64,000 nt of DNA from Psococerastis gibbosa (taxonomy: Eukaryota; Arthropoda; Insecta; Psocodea; Psocidae): positions 40,893,039-40,957,038 of the forward strand of contig OZ020487.1 of the NCBI GenBank assembly GCA_963971405.1, given 5' to 3'. The notes beneath the pieces are model-generated. The model was not told the DNA's origin. It saw only the letters and a program-made list of their open reading frames with translations, and made no database searches. Below are positions 9,286 through 21,190 of the stretch, piece by piece (positions within the stretch are counted from its first letter, which is position 1; every line of letters begins with the position of its first letter). Made by a program: the position numbers and the translations under genes.

Positions 9286-10982
9286 TGTATCAAAATGCTC
9301 AGAAATGTTCTTCTGTTTGTCCTGAAATGTTGGCAACTTTATTGATATTTGATGAGATATTTGATTTTTAAAATTATAATACTTTTTCGCTCTGATTGTC
9401 TCATAAGAAGCCATTGAACCAAGTAGAAAATGAGAATAGCAACTTAGTCATTCTATCCAACGCAACGTTAAGTTAGATTTGTAATATTTTGAAGAGAAAG
9501 ACAACCGCAAAGGAAAATGTCTGTCCTAAAACAATGATGTCTGACAGTAAACATTTTATATAATTGTACTGTTAACTTATATAAACTTAGTAGCGCGTGT
9601 GACAGACTATTTCACGTCAAATAATCTGACTCGAAATTGGGTGAGATAATGATATTAGAAACTCAATTATAATATGAAAATATATTATTCTGTCCCACAA
9701 CCCCTACTTAATTACTAAAATAATTTCGCTTTCAAAATACGTAGGATTTAAGTAAAATAGGCTATTGCTCAAATTAAAAAATTGCGGTTACCAATGAGTG
9801 ACAAGAGGGCGGTAGGTAACCGTTGGCAGCCGTTCTTGTAAAATTTGTGTTTTCTGTAGCCTATTGGAAGGCTGATATTTGCCATGCACTGACATTTTAT
9901 CTGCTCGAAATATCGACGTATTAATATTTTTTGGACTAAATTGGGGGGGGGGGGGGAATTGTTAATTGTTAAATTCAAAATGTTTTGTCGTGTTTTGCCG
10001 TGCATTTTTGACGAAATTATTAATTTCCCGTTCCTCAGTCGCAAAGATATGAATATGGTCAGATGAAAAATTCAGCTTCTTCAATAAGCAGTCTATTTTC
10101 CCCCGAGTGATTTACAACTGTTCTAAAAAATCGGTTTTATGCACCTTATCGTGTTTTACATATTTCAGATGAGAAAATGTAAATTTCCTTCGAAAGCATT
10201 TTATATGAGTAGCCGTCTGATCACTTTCATAATTTGCATCTGTGGAACGAGAAATTAATTAATTTCGACAATAGTCCACGGCTATTTCTTATTTACAAAT
10301 TATTTTGAAATCTCTGTGAGTCCCATTCGCTATGTTTCTATTCTTGCCAGACAAGCCAGTATAGAGCTTACTAGACTGAGAAGCTTCCCGTATTCCCAAT
10401 TTAAATTTTTCATGCGTCAGTAATAGAACCCTTTTATCTAAACCTATGCGACACATGCGGGCCTACTACGCCGTTTATTATCAACTTATTCCTGGGGTTA
10501 AAAATGTAAAAAAAAAAAACAATTTTGTATAGCACTAAAATTATCTTGTTTACATTTTTGATCCCTGACTAATATTAACAATAATCGTCATAATAGGCCT
10601 GCTGCACCAGCAGGTCAGCCAAAATTTCCACCGTCCAAAACCATGTGACCGCCTAAATTCGGACTTGCTGGTAAGTTTCGTCGTGAGAGCCTCTTTTTGA
10701 TTACATAGTAGAATCCACGGCGGGTATTTGCATGAAAATGATATTAACAGTCTCCCCGTCCCTGACTTGTACAAGTACTTCTCTGAAGAGCCCCCTTGCT
10801 AAGTTGTCGATTTACATACGAAGGGTAGGATATTCTTGAATATCACCTCCCTCATCCCCGTGAATTTTGAGGTTTGCTGATGTTGGTAACTCTGGAAGCT
10901 TAAGCCCTGTTTATAAACTTGTACAAGCTTGCCATCACACAGCTTCTTTGTAAGCTATGTAAGCTGGTAACAGCGTAGTAAA
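9286..10982. other. Non-coding, no recognised feature
   Basis: AT-rich, with a G run of about 14 at 9943-9956. The 91-codon ORF crossing it owes a run of prolines to this G run. Confidence 0.4.
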
Positions 10983-11090
10983 CAATTCAAAATGAATGTA
11001 TCGTATAGCCTCTTTAGTCGTCTCTCTAGTTAATACCTGTGTTGAGTTACGACAGTTCACCGTATATTTTGTAGATGGGTACACTCACAA
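10983..11090 (-). mobile_element. A-tailed repeat, family R (degenerate)
   Basis: Matches the family from AACAATTCAAAATGAATGTA through TGTGTTGAGTTACGACAG, in the orientation that places its A-rich end at the low-coordinate side. Confidence 0.55.
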
Positions 11091-11329
11091 ATACGAGCTA
11101 CCTATTGACTCTGCTGCTGCTGCACAAGACCGCAGTGCAGAATTTCCTAGCACAACTGCTGACCTGCAGACTAGCTGACTTCTGGAATTAAGTACCTACG
11201 TTTAGGTACTTCCCTGTATTACGGCAATCTTGTGGACGCTCATAAATTAACTTTGAAATTGTTCCCCGGGAAGAAATTTACTTATAGAATTCGAAGCTCA
11301 GGATTTTTCCTAGTCGTATCGTTTATCGT

Positions 11330-11600
11330 GTACAGTACATTGTGTTTGACTCTACTTACTTACTTTTACATCGCCTTTGTCCTCAGGGAGGGTCGGCGGC
11401 ACGGCAGCGGCGTTTCCAAACAACTCTGTTTAGAGCGTCTTCTTTGTTCAGGGCGAGAGTCCTTATGTCTTCTTCGATTTTTCTGGGGAGTGTCAATTTC
11501 GGTCTTTCCCGGGGGCGGGGTCCAGGGAGTGTCATATTCTGTGTACGCTTTAGGAGGGATGTTTCCTCCCTCTGATAAAATAAAATAAACTAAGTCTAAA
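11330..11600. repeat. Dispersed repeat, partner of 26565-26760
   Basis: ACTTACTTTTACATCGCCTT, the GGCACGGCAGCGGCGTTTCC block, CTTCTTCGATTTTTCTGG and GGGATGTTTCCTCCCTC are shared with 26565-26760. This copy has an extra 40-bp segment bounded by two GGGAGTGTCA repeats; the other copy has one GGGAGTGTCA. The overlapping ORFs (up to 118 codons) differ between copies and show no domain. Confidence 0.6.
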
Positions 11601-12560
11601 TTGCCAGTCTCAGGATTCAAATGTACAGTACATTACGTACTGTCTTATTTAGGCTTTCAATTAATTAAAATTGAATGAAATCTTATGTTTGAACTTTTTA
11701 ATAAGGATTGTCTTCAACACCTAATCAACGAGTGATTTCGTTTCGAGCAAAATCCACACGCGATTGTCTCATTACCCATTATGATTATTTATTTTTATTT
11801 TTGTCATACTTGGAGTTTTTTCTAAATCCTCTAATTTCGGTTCTAACGAGGAAGTTACCTCTTCAACCTAGGTTAGTTTAATGTCAGTATTATATGCCAG
11901 ATAATATACTGCAATATATTGGGGATTAAATGTATTCGCCCAACAAATCATTACTGGTACATAAAATCCAATCGTTGGTGATATAGTCTGTGAGACGTTA
12001 GTTTTCCATTATTTTGTTCTGCAATATTATTTTATTTATTTTTCCTTCTTTTTTTGTTTCAGGTAATTAATTTTCTGACACACTTGTTTTTCTTTCTTAT
12101 CCGCATGCTGCAATACTGGAGAAAAGGTATGCTTGTAAATTGTTGGGTCTTGTAAATAATGTGGTGTGATCATCTAAAATTACTACCCACCACAGGTTAT
12201 TACTAAATTAACACATCGTACCATTGTTTTCTGAAAACACTTGATAGCAAACTAACCCAATAAATTAAGACAAGAGTCTCGTTTAGATAACGACTGCAAA
12301 GAAACTCACAACAAAACTACATTGTTTCCACTAACTCTTTACAACTATTGTACACGTAATTTTGTTTCCATCCCCTCACCCCTTTAAGTTACAACTTGCA
12401 ACCGTAACAATTGTGTTAACACTAATTGCGCTACAATAGAGAATATAGTACCTGCATAATTGTGAGTAATTTTTCCGGTTGTGTGGTCAAAAAAATAGTG
12501 GGTGAAAAGTGAAGAACCTAAACGCGGGAGATTCGCCTTTGGGTTGAGATTGAAAGACGG
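11601..12560. other. Non-coding, no recognised feature
   Basis: AT-rich, with no recognisable arms, tails or coding motifs. Confidence 0.4.
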
Positions 12561-13117
12561 TTAAGAGTGTACAGCCCGTAGGAAATTGGCAGCCCGAAAC
12601 ATAATACTTTTTATTGTTTATTTAATTAGCTACCCATGTTATTAAAGATTTGGCTCATCAAAGTTATAGAAAACTACTTCATGCATCATATAATAAGGGG
12701 GGTATTCCATATACGTACAACGTCAACGAAAAATTGAAAAATGACGTTTTAGCAGACATTAAAGACATACTAAAAATTCTGCTACCACGTCAATTTACGT
12801 CATTTTGACGTCATTTTTCAATTTTTCGTTGACGTTGTACGTATGTGGAATGGGCACCTAAGGTATTTTTAGTTTTCGAAATTTTAGTTTTTTCAGAAAC
12901 ACGTAAATATTTTATAAACATTAACTTTTCACGTATAATCGATTTTATAAAAAAACTACAATTTCTAAAACTAAAAATACCTTATTATATGATGCATGAA
13001 GTAGTCTTCTACAATTTTGATCAGCCAAGCCTTTAATAACATGCGTAGTTAATTAAATAAAAAATTAAAAGTATTAAATTTCGGGCTGCCACTTTCCTAC
13101 GGGCTGCACACTCTTAA
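12561..13117. mobile_element. TTAA-flanked foldback MITE, subfamily 2, carrying a nested MITE
   Basis: TTAAGAGTGTACAGCCCGTA at the left, and its complement at the right ending in TTAA (13114-13117). The interior matches 8661-9084. A separate 162-bp element (12697-12858) interrupts it after CATCATATAATAA. Removing that element and one TAA restores the sibling's CATATAATAAGGTATTTTT. Confidence 0.88.
12697..12858. mobile_element. PIF/Harbinger-like MITE, arm B with core 1, TAA duplication
   Basis: Ends GGGGGGTATTCCATATACG and the complement of GGTGCCCATTCCACATACG, flanked by TAA (12694-12696, 12859-12861). The arms contain ACGTACAACGTCAACGAAAA. The centre has TTTTAGCAGACATTAAAGAC. Read base by base it is identical, in reverse orientation, to 62943-63104. 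Confidence 0.9.
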
Positions 13118-13309
13118 GAGCAATAAATTAATGATGGGCTTGAACTGCTGATTTTGTCGTGGAATTCAGAGTTAGTATTTTTCCAGCTGTAAGCTTGAAG
13201 ATTGAATTCTGAGAGACCTGCCTGCTAAGCCTTCTTATTCATATCTGTTTCGTCAAATTGGGACTTGAAGAATAATGAGCTCCCCAAATAACTGCGTAAG
13301 TTCTTGTTC

Positions 13310-13430
13310 TTCTTCTCCTTCAGCCAACGCCCGTTCTTGGCTGGTAGGCCATTTGAGCATAGTAGAGCTGAGCCAATCCTTCCTGTGTCCCAGTTCGGTT
13401 TTCTACCTCTGTGCCAGTGCAGCTGAATAG
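13310..13430 (-). pseudogene. Possible LINE 3' terminus
   Basis: Minus strand ends ...YYAQMAYQPRTGVG and a stop, followed by a GAAGGAGAAGAAGAA run. A similar ending (RRQMAEQ, in another frame) occurs at 46373-46560. Too short for firm assignment. Confidence 0.4.
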
Positions 13431-13447
13431 GTTTTTGTTTGGTTTTG

Positions 13448-13620
13448 GTTTTATAAAAAGATTTTTAGCATACAAACAATTCAATGAATGTATCCGAATA
13501 ACCTCTTCAGTCGGTTCTGTAGGTAATACCTGTTTTGAGTCCGACAGGTCACCGATCGCATGATGTGTAGAGACTCGCACAAGTACGAACAAGCTACCCC
13601 ATTATGCCATCGAAGGTTGA
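13448..13620 (-). mobile_element. A-tailed repeat, family R
   Basis: Contains CATACAAACAATTCAATGAA, AACCTCTTCAGTCGG and GTAGAGACTCGCACAAGTAC. Closely matches 21497-21655. Confidence 0.65.
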
Positions 13621-14729
13621 TCGACATTTCCTTCCCCTAGGAGTTCTTGTAGGGAAACAATATTGTATTGTAATATTTACGTAGAATTTCCTCGTACTCT
13701 GTATGATATGTTTAAAAAAAAATGTTAATGGGGAAAATATCTAAAAAAGGAAATCCGATAGAACTTCTTTTAGCGAAGATTGCTACCAAATTAGACGAAA
13801 AGATTCAGCCGTGCGAATTCTGCGCAGTTCTTCGCGAAGCAAATTTATCCTCGTCCCCGTCAGAACCCCCTTGCACGACTACCGTGCTTAATTAATATAA
13901 GGCTTAAAGTTTATTGTATATTAAATTGCTTGTAGTCAAAGGGTTAGTTCTCAATTGTTTTTGAAACTCGGCGACATGGGAAAATTGACGCTATAATGAG
14001 GTGTTTGTTGTCGCTGTTCAACGCGTGACAGTGAACAGGTTGAACACGCCTATAATGCCAGACTGGCTTGGGCTGGTTTGTTAGGTTAAGAAGGAAACGT
14101 TAAGTTAACCATTGTTGGGTAAGTTAGAGGCTTTTGCTCATGCTAAGGCTGCAGGTGACGAATATTGTCACATATCCTTTATTCATTACTTCTCCCATAC
14201 ACATGGGCTCGTTTGGGAGCTACAAAAAAAACGAACAGCTTGTATTGTTACATCTGTCAGGAAAGAGTCTCTTGTTAAAAGCAGCAGCAGAGAGAGTGCA
14301 GTGAGGGGTGAATCCTGGAGAGGTGTTGGGGAGATGTTGCAACAGTAAATAAACTGCGGATAGAGGTAGAAGTGGGGGGGGGGGGGTAGCTACACTCCAT
14401 GAAACTTGTATATTAAAAAAGTTTGACTTCATCTATTATGGGCTTCTGTAAGGGAGGGGCTGCATATCGATTGGCTGTAATTAATTCATTTACCAAATTA
14501 CACAATCTTGCATTCGATGAGGGGGTGCCTATTCGTTTTTAGACTTGGCTTTTTGCCTACGTTGTCGTAATTGGTTCAATTAGGCAAATGTTATCATAAA
14601 ATGGTATTAATAAAAGTTAAAATTGCCCAATAATTACTGTAGTCATGGTTATTTTTTTATAAAAGAGCAAGTCTATGGTGGCTGGGACAAGTTGTAAGAA
14701 TGAGTGTCCCATACGTCCTTTCTTATTAT
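13621..14729. other. Non-coding, no recognised feature
   Basis: Includes a G run at about 14375-14387. The two opposite ORFs around 14112-14432 have no recognisable motif. Confidence 0.35.
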
Positions 14730-15290
14730 CAGAAGATCTCAAAACCCAAGTCTATTGCCAGATAAGGTCCGCCTGGGATAATGGCTATCCCCCGAATATA
14801 AGCAGCAAACTCAGGATAGTCTAGCCGAGGCTTAGTAATTGGAAGACAGAGTGTAGGAGCATAAGACGCTATGAAATGGCCTTAGCTCGGCTGCGTATAG
14901 GCCACACCCGACACAAGCATGGTCATCTGATGGCAAGTACATCATCTACACCTTGTGAATGCGGGAGGGGGGGGGGGCTCTCTTTTAAGCTCCTTCTGCT
15001 GGAATGTAGTCTGCTCTCCCCATGTCACCGGTGACCATCCCAGTTGACGAGGGGTGACATTCTAGGTGATTCAGAGGTGCAATGGACGGACGTGCTGTCA
15101 TTCCTGTACACATCAGGAATAAGTAGGCCAACTCCAACACTCGGAGCACTCTCACGCACTTCCACACTGTACTTACCAAGCTACTCTCACTCACGCACAC
15201 CCTATTGGTAACGGGCAACGGCGAACTGGTTTAGACGGTCCCTGGGCAACCCCGTTGTTCCTGATAGCATTTGGCCTCTACACCCTAACT
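14730..15290 (+). pseudogene. LINE RNase H / C-terminal fragment (family gamma)
   Basis: The plus strand reads SAWDNGYPPNISSKLRIV, a stop, then RRYEMALARLRIGHTRHKHG and PCECG. This is the conserved end of the RNase H domain and zinc-knuckle start found in RNase H-bearing LINEs (Jockey/R1/I-type). A G run at about 14967-14978 interrupts the frame; LLLECSLLS follows in a degraded frame. Downstream, AGACGGTCCCTGGGCAACC is shared with 55600-55680 and, on the other strand, with about 46640, marking a common 3' UTR. Confidence 0.75.
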
Positions 15291-15631
15291 CAGGGTTCGG
15301 CGACATGGGACTCGCGAGCTCTTTGGCTCATTGGGTTCTTCCCTATATTACTGGTTCTATATGCAAAAATTAAACAAAATAAAATGTAATAGAAATAAGT
15401 AAGCCTAAAAAATAATTTTTGTTGTTTGGTTTTTTGGTTTTGAGATGTGTGGCTCTTCTAACAGATCTAAATCTGGTTATTTCGAAATTTTGCTCACCTG
15501 CTAAAAAAGTCTGCCGACCTCTGCCCTAACTCACACAGCATACAATGTACCAAAACATCTGACAATGATTTTAGTCACCCTAAACAATTTTTTTTTTTGG
15601 TGTAAAGTATGAATGACAGTGACAGCCACGG

Positions 15632-15712
15632 GTTGGCGGTCGGCATAGGTGGTGGAGCGTCGGATAATAACTAAGAAGATCGGAAGAGCCCATTAAGGGC
15701 TGTACAGCCAGA
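15632..15712 (+). pseudogene. LINE 3'-end fragment (family alpha)
   Basis: GGTGGTGGAGCGTCG and GCCCATTAAGGGCTGTACAG match the last coding bases and 3' end of 38377-38690. Confidence 0.5.
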
Positions 15713-15721
15713 TGAAGTCAA

Positions 15722-15917
15722 GACATGTAGATTAGTGGTATGGACTTTCTGAAAGGTTGTTGGTTCGAGTCCTACACTTCCTACATTTTCTTCGGAGGGC
15801 ATGTAAAGCAGGTGGTCCCGGGCCTTCCTAGTTGAGTGTAAGAGAGGGCTTTATAGCCCTAACTCCGCTAGGTTGGCTTAGTAATAGAACAAAAAAAGTC
15901 CTTATTTATTTATTTAT
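15722..15917 (+). mobile_element. tRNA-derived SINE, family 1, full-length
   Basis: Starts GACATGTAGATTAGTGGTAT, with B box GTTGGTTCGAGTCC and body blocks TTCGGAGGGCATGTAAAGCA, GGTCCCGGGCCTTCCTAG and CTAACTCCGCTAGGTTGG, ending AATAGAACAAAAAAAGTC and a TTATTTATTTATTTAT tail. Among the best-preserved copies here; it lies 10 bp after a LINE 3' end. Confidence 0.88.
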
Positions 15918-16535
15918 GAAGAAGAATATAGTCAGTTTTTTAGGAGAATCAGCAGAAAATGGGCCGTTGACAAAGTCAGCAGCACGACAAATAGCCATGC
16001 ATGAAATGGGTCTAAGGTGGAAATGAAGCCAAACTTACAACTTATCTGGAAAAAGGGGAACACAAAGCACATGAAAAGTCGTAAACCGTGTAACATTCTT
16101 CTATTTAACTCGTAAATTTCATTTGTATTTAATAAACCATAACGTTGTGTCCCCGATTTAAATTATTTCACAATTCACAGCCCTTTTAATCTCCCCGTGC
16201 CAACAAAATTACACGATTAAGGGGAATTTGACCGCAGGCAGGGCAGTGCTTAATCACCCCCAATGTTTTTCTTTCATAAAATATTAATCGTATTACTCAT
16301 ATTTTATGAGCTTTATTTACTGTTTAAATGACTTATTGTGCGAATTCCCTTTTACCTGTGCTGTGGGCTTACCAAGTTCAGTGTTTCAATTACAGTACAT
16401 TAGGGGTGTGACGGCGAGTGTAACATTTAAATATTTTGTATTAATTTCAATGCTGTTCACAAGTATTTCAATGTTTTGCTGTCTAACAATACAAATCTTG
16501 TCGAAGAGTGTGAAATGTAGCATCAAGTGAACTCT
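15918..16535. other. Non-coding, no recognised feature
   Basis: No repeat partner or coding signal seen. Confidence 0.4.
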
Positions 16536-16539
16536 ATTT

Positions 16540-16690
16540 GTGTCCGGCTTGTGGTGTAACTGGTAACACGATCTCCTAGCAAGGCATAGATCGTGGATGC
16601 AAATCCCACCAGGAACCGATTTTTCTAGATTCTGTAATTGAAAATACACTTGTACCGATCCCAAATCGGACCGATCACGCATCAAAAAAG
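16540..16690 (+). mobile_element. tRNA-like sequence (tRNA pseudogene or SINE head)
   Basis: GTGGTGTAACTGGTAACAC looks like a tRNA D-arm with A box, and GTGGATGCAAATCCCAC like a T-arm with an altered B box (ATGCAAAT for TTCGAAT). The anticodon region does not fold cleanly, so a functional tRNA is unlikely. Confidence 0.5.
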
Positions 16691-17159
16691 TCAATAGAAC
16701 TTGAAATCAAATGAATTATATTTGTTGTTATAGAAAACATACTTGAAGGCGTTTACTTCAGTCTTCAAATCATTGGTAACAACGGTATAGAAGTCTGTTT
16801 ACGTTTGCTGAGGCTTCGGATAACTGGCTCGGGGAAGGTGGTTATAAACAAACCCCTTGTTATGATAAGGCTGGGAAAGCTAATGAATTAATATGCTATC
16901 TCTTGCTTTTCTCGGCTTTAACGCCACACCGCCATTAAATTTTGTTTTAATGAAATTTATTTCTACCCTCTTTCACATAACCCTTAGTAATCCCTCCACG
17001 ACCTCTATGTGGCTTCACGGTAACACGTCGCATATTCATACTGTGTTTACCTTGTATTGTATTATTATCGTGATTTTCTGTTGCGAATGTATTGGATTCT
17101 TAGCAATTACGTTATTACTTTACTATTTAAAAGTTAGTTAGTACATGGCAAGGTTTGTC

Positions 17160-17440
17160 AAAATGTTCGAATGGAAGATTTCAACGGATTTACACGTTTA
17201 GGGCTCAGGATCCACAAAAGGTGGTTTATTTCCGCAATGTCTGTCTATCTGTCCGTCGATTTCACGACAGACTACTCAATGAAAATTCGGCATGTCGATT
17301 CACGAAAATCATGTCTCGGGAACATTTGTTTTTTTGTATTTTGGGTTACCTCAATTTTGATGGTAATATCCTAAAAGATGCAGATTATTTGGTTTTTAGT
17401 ACTAGTATGTAATGGATTTTGAGGTATTTATAAAGCTACT
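17160..17440 (-). repeat. Dispersed repeat, partner of 48860-49110
   Basis: On the minus strand GACAGACATTGCGGAAAT, then AACCACCTTTTGTGG, then TGTAAATCCGTTGAAATC match the plus strand of 48970-49060 in order. The GACAGACA run resembles that often found in the 3' UTRs of arthropod LINEs. The 85- and 67-codon ORFs over it are not supported. Confidence 0.55.
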
Positions 17441-17945
17441 TTTTTATCTTTTTTTAAAGGAGATGAATGAACAGCTGAAAAAGACAAGTGCAGTGGGCAT
17501 TATTTTTTGTTGGGGTAGTGACTGACTGGGTAATGGTCAACGGGGCATATCAGGCGCAGATTAGTCGTTTCCCTCCATACAAAATTTCCACTTTATGGTG
17601 ATTGATTTCTCGTCTGTCTGCTTAATCAGTTGCACCAGTCCACATGCTGCGTTCCTTCAAATGTTTGCCTCTTTAACCCTCCCCTATCATAAGTTTTTTT
17701 TAAATATTTTCATCAGCTATATCAACCAAAATTCGTCTCTCTCTTCTCCGATGAGAAGTTACTCTGTTTATGTAGATTTATGTGTGTAAATGTGTATGCT
17801 TTTGTAAATTTCTACGAGATCGGGATATGTTTTATAAAATAGTGCTGTTACGAGATCGCACCATTTAATAATTTTAGGGATTTCTTTTGAATCACTTCTT
17901 TCTAATATATGCCTATTAGATCAACATTTCTTCTGGAGTTTCAAT

Positions 17946-18190
17946 CTATCGATTAGTTTGCAGCGAATGTTTCAATCTCCTTCTCCACTCTTGTCTATCT
18001 TGTGCTGTTCTTTTTGGTTCAATGTAGGTGCCGCATCCTAGGTTCTTCTTGATGTCAACCAGGTACTCCTTCCTCCGTCGTCCTCTTGGATTGGTGTCGT
18101 CGACCATACCCTCAATGATGTGCTTGAGGAGTTCTTTTGTCTCAGAATATGCCCCATCCATTTGGCTCTTCTTATTGAAATTGCGGCAAT
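17946..18190 (-). pseudogene. LINE reverse-transcriptase C-terminal fragment, frameshifted
   Basis: The minus strand reads ISIRRAKWMGHILRQ, shifts frame near 18130, then KHIIEGMVDDTNPRGRRRKE, YLVDIKKNLGC and RTAQDRQEWRR. This is the same C-terminal motif order as 34190-34467 (RRARWIGHLLR ... IEGTMEG). Confidence 0.78.
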
Positions 18191-18292
18191 AATAAGTTAA
18201 ACCTTTTTTCTTTTTTCAAAATTTACTTAGTCTAACAAACGAATTGTATTTCATTTCTCGCGGAATAAAAAGGTAATACGTTTATTGTATCT

Positions 18293-18318
18293 CTTACTCT
18301 TACTCTTACTCTTACTTA
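18293..18318 (+). repeat. (TCTTAC)n microsatellite
   Basis: About four copies of TCTTAC. Confidence 0.9.
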
Positions 18319-19173
18319 TTGCAAGATTGCAACCGATGGCAACCGGTCATGTGACAATATTATTGTGGACAAGTTCCATACAATATTTCATCGTACATGC
18401 ATTGTATTTATTACGCGTGGAGTGAATTTCAATTTATTTGTTTTCGGTAGTATGTTTTAATCTCAAATACGCAAGAAGTAATGTTTCAAAAGAACCCGCT
18501 ATAATGGTTAAATGGCATTATCTTGTAACAGTAAGTGCATGTGAATTATAACAAAAATTTAAATATCCATACTTTTTGATATGCCAAGCTACCTGTCATG
18601 TACTATATTTAAGATAGCAACTCATAACGTATCCTGAATGCGCTGTAAGTTGCACATATTGACCCTATACCAGCGTCTTGCGTATAGCTTAGCAAACAGC
18701 TCACGCCAAAGATTTTTCTGAACCTGGTGTTTCATAAATTTGAAATTAACCCCGGGTTTATCCCTATGTGAACAAACGCAACAGAAAAATAAAATGACAA
18801 GATTAAACTAGATCAGCTAGAACCATGGAGACGCTGTGTTTTCCATCCGTGCTGCATCCAAATTACATTTTTTATGTTTTCAGTTTCTTCTCAGTTTTAA
18901 AGTAAGATTTGAAATACTCGGTTTTTGCCAGTTTTTTAATCGATTTTTTAATGTATTTCCTAAACTAATAAACCCAAAATGTAAATAAAATGATACCTAC
19001 TCGCAGATTGTTAATGGAGTAAATATTGAAATGTTTTCTAGGGTTGTATTTGAATAGTTGAAGGATATGTATATTCGTGACGGACTGAAACAGGAAAAGT
19101 CCCGAGGAAATGAACTCTTCTTGAAGGGGTAAAATAGGGCGCAGAGCGTGCGGGACGGAATAGAGGAAATAAT
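18319..19173. other. Non-coding, no recognised feature
   Basis: AT-rich, no repeat partner seen. Confidence 0.4.
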
Positions 19174-19680
19174 TAACCATAGTTATTATCAGTTGCTGAA
19201 TTCATTTGTGTCGGAAACTGAAGATGACTTACCCAGTCCCACTGCACCCACGGCTACGTACAAATTTACATTTTCTGATTGATGCATGACCCGTAGAGGT
19301 TCCGCAGATTGAGTTGTACAGGGAAGACTTGAGCTCAACGAAGAACAATTTTTGATGGTATTCAAGATTGTTGTTTAACAGTTGAACCTTTCCTTACTCT
19401 TAAGCCTAAATCGGCTGTATCATAATATTTGAACTATTACCTATCTTTACTTTAAAACCTTAATAGTCTGTATCATAGCATTTGAACTTCTACCTGTCCT
19501 TACTTTAAAACCTTAAATAGTCATCAGTAACCATAGTTATTATCAGTTGCTGAATTCACTTATGTCGGATACTGAAAATGGCTTACCCAGTCCCACTGCA
19601 CTCACGGCTACGGTTACCTTTCCTTTCTCTGAAACCTAAATAGTCTGTATCATAATATTTGAACTATTTGCTCTCAATAG
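19174..19680 (+). repeat. Direct duplication plus ~55-bp minisatellite
   Basis: An 85-bp segment beginning ACCATAGTTATTATCAGTTG and ending CCACGGCTACG at 19174-19258 recurs at 19524-19610 with about 8 differences. Between and after are three related units around TCTGTATCATAATATTTGAA (about 19415, 19469, 19646), spaced about 55 bp for the first two. Confidence 0.75.
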
Positions 19681-19723
19681 TAATAGAACAAAAAAAGTTG
19701 ATATTGATTTATTTATTTATTCA
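19676..19723 (+). mobile_element. SINE family 1, 3'-tail fragment
   Basis: AGTAATAGAACAAAAAAAGT followed by TTATTTATTTATT is the exact end of family 1 without its body. Confidence 0.6.
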
Positions 19724-19831
19724 ATAAAACCTAAATCATAATAATAATCTGAACTGCTTATTCTGGAACCTAAATAATATCTTTGACAACTAAACGAAAG
19801 TGCCTTACGTTATGATGCTCAGAACTTGTTG

Positions 19832-20030
19832 AGTACTGGGACGGACTCAGACCTTCACACTAACCGTTGTTGGTTCTAGTCACTTGCTACATTTTCTGGC
19901 CATGTTTCGGAAAGCATATAAAGTTGGTCTTCCTAGTTGAGTGTAATAAAGGGCTTTGTAACCCTGACTCCGATAGGTCAGCTTAGTAAAACAGTCAAAA
20001 ATTAATATTTATTTATACATTTATTTATTT
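19832..20030 (+). mobile_element. tRNA-derived SINE, family 1, diverged
   Basis: GTTGTTGGTTCTAGTCAC, ACATTTTCTGGCCATGTTTC, GGTCTTCCTAGTTGAGTGTA and GGTCAGCTTAGTAA follow the family order, with several small deletions and a TATTTATTTATA tail. Confidence 0.75.
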
Positions 20031-20447
20031 TACAGCAAATATGGTGCATGGCCACATTTTTAAGTTCCCTTTTATTATATCCCGTTATTGAGCCTATCCG
20101 ATTTGAGCATGAAACTTTTAAATATATTGAAGACGTGCGGTGATTTTTGAGGCTCGTTAAGCCCCAACACAAGAAGCCCTTTTGTTTAGAGCAGCTTCTA
20201 TCCCCCTTATTATTAATATCTACGTAATATTAGCTACCTCAAAATCGTGCCCCAAAAGGAAAACCTTGCCAACCGGCAACCTCTGCAATCTCTCTTCTCA
20301 TAATTTTCATTACTTGGCATATTTGATGTTCTGAATTTTTAATGATACAAACAGGTTCCAAGTAGCAGTATAGCATTATTGTTTTAAAATCATTTTTCAT
20401 TCAATTTATTTTCCTTCATTTTTCAAGTAAAGATTTCAAGTTTTGTT

Positions 20448-20525
20448 TGTTTTCCAACGCCTGCTTGTAGCATTTCTGCTTTAAACAACCCTGTCGGTCT
20501 GGCGGGGGGGAGTGGGTCTGTTTTT
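20448..20525 (-). mobile_element. SINE family 3, 3'-end fragment
   Basis: TTTCCAACGCCTGCTTGTAG and AACAACCCTGTCGG match the 3' end of the copy at 62108-62520. Confidence 0.5.
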
Positions 20526-20642
20526 TAGGGAGATTCATCTACCTGTTGAGATGGCGACCAATGTTCGACTTTCGGAAAATTTCTTCACAACTTTTCATTT
20601 CATGACCCCCCTGAGCCTAAAACCAACCTCCGTTCAAAATGT

Positions 20643-20644
<2 letters not shown>

Positions 20645-20670
<26 letters not shown>
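20645..20670. repeat. (TA)n microsatellite
   Basis: About 12 TA units, following a GTTATA start. Confidence 0.9.
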
Positions 20671-20675
<5 letters not shown>

Positions 20676-21084
20676 CGATTTTAGGAAACACTCTAACTTC
20701 CGTAAATATTATCCGATTTGGATGAAACTTGGCACAAAAATTGATCATAAAAATACCTTGATCCAGTTCGTTAACCAGCTAGATCCGCTATTTAGTTATA
20801 AGATGGCGGCCGATTGAAAACTTATATAATTCATATCTCAGTCAATATTGGTCGCAGAGGAATGAATTAAAATCTGACTGAAAGATCGTATTATTATCTA
20901 CGATAATGGTAATCACCACTTTTTACGACAAATTAACGATTTCAAGATGACGTCCAGTCAAAGTAAAAATAATTTAATAAGTAAAGTTCATAGTCGTCAT
21001 AGTTTGGAACTCAAGAGTGTTTTGTGTTTTGATGTTGTGATCGGGAAAATAATGAAGTTTTTTTTATTTTCTATTACACATAGC

Positions 21085-21190
21085 GTCAGGGGCATAAACT
21101 TGGGCGGGGGGGGGGGGAGAGGGGGCGGCACGGTCCAACTTGCCCCCCCCCCCAGCTCCTTTTGGCTTTAGCCCCCCCCCCCCCCAGCTT
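21085..21190. repeat. G/C homopolymer cluster
   Basis: Alternating runs of G (12-13) and C (about 10 and 14) after GTCAGGGGCATAAACTTGGG. It resembles the interior of the hAT-type MITEs but no inverted end or target duplication could be placed. Confidence 0.5.

Noticed and set aside
11232..11620. Overlapping ORFs of 77-118 codons on both strands
   Set aside because: They cover a dispersed repeat whose second copy (26565) does not keep any of the frames.
16540..16612. Functional tRNA gene
   Set aside because: D-arm and T-arm are recognisable but the B box is altered and the anticodon stem does not form well; a SINE head or pseudogene is more likely.
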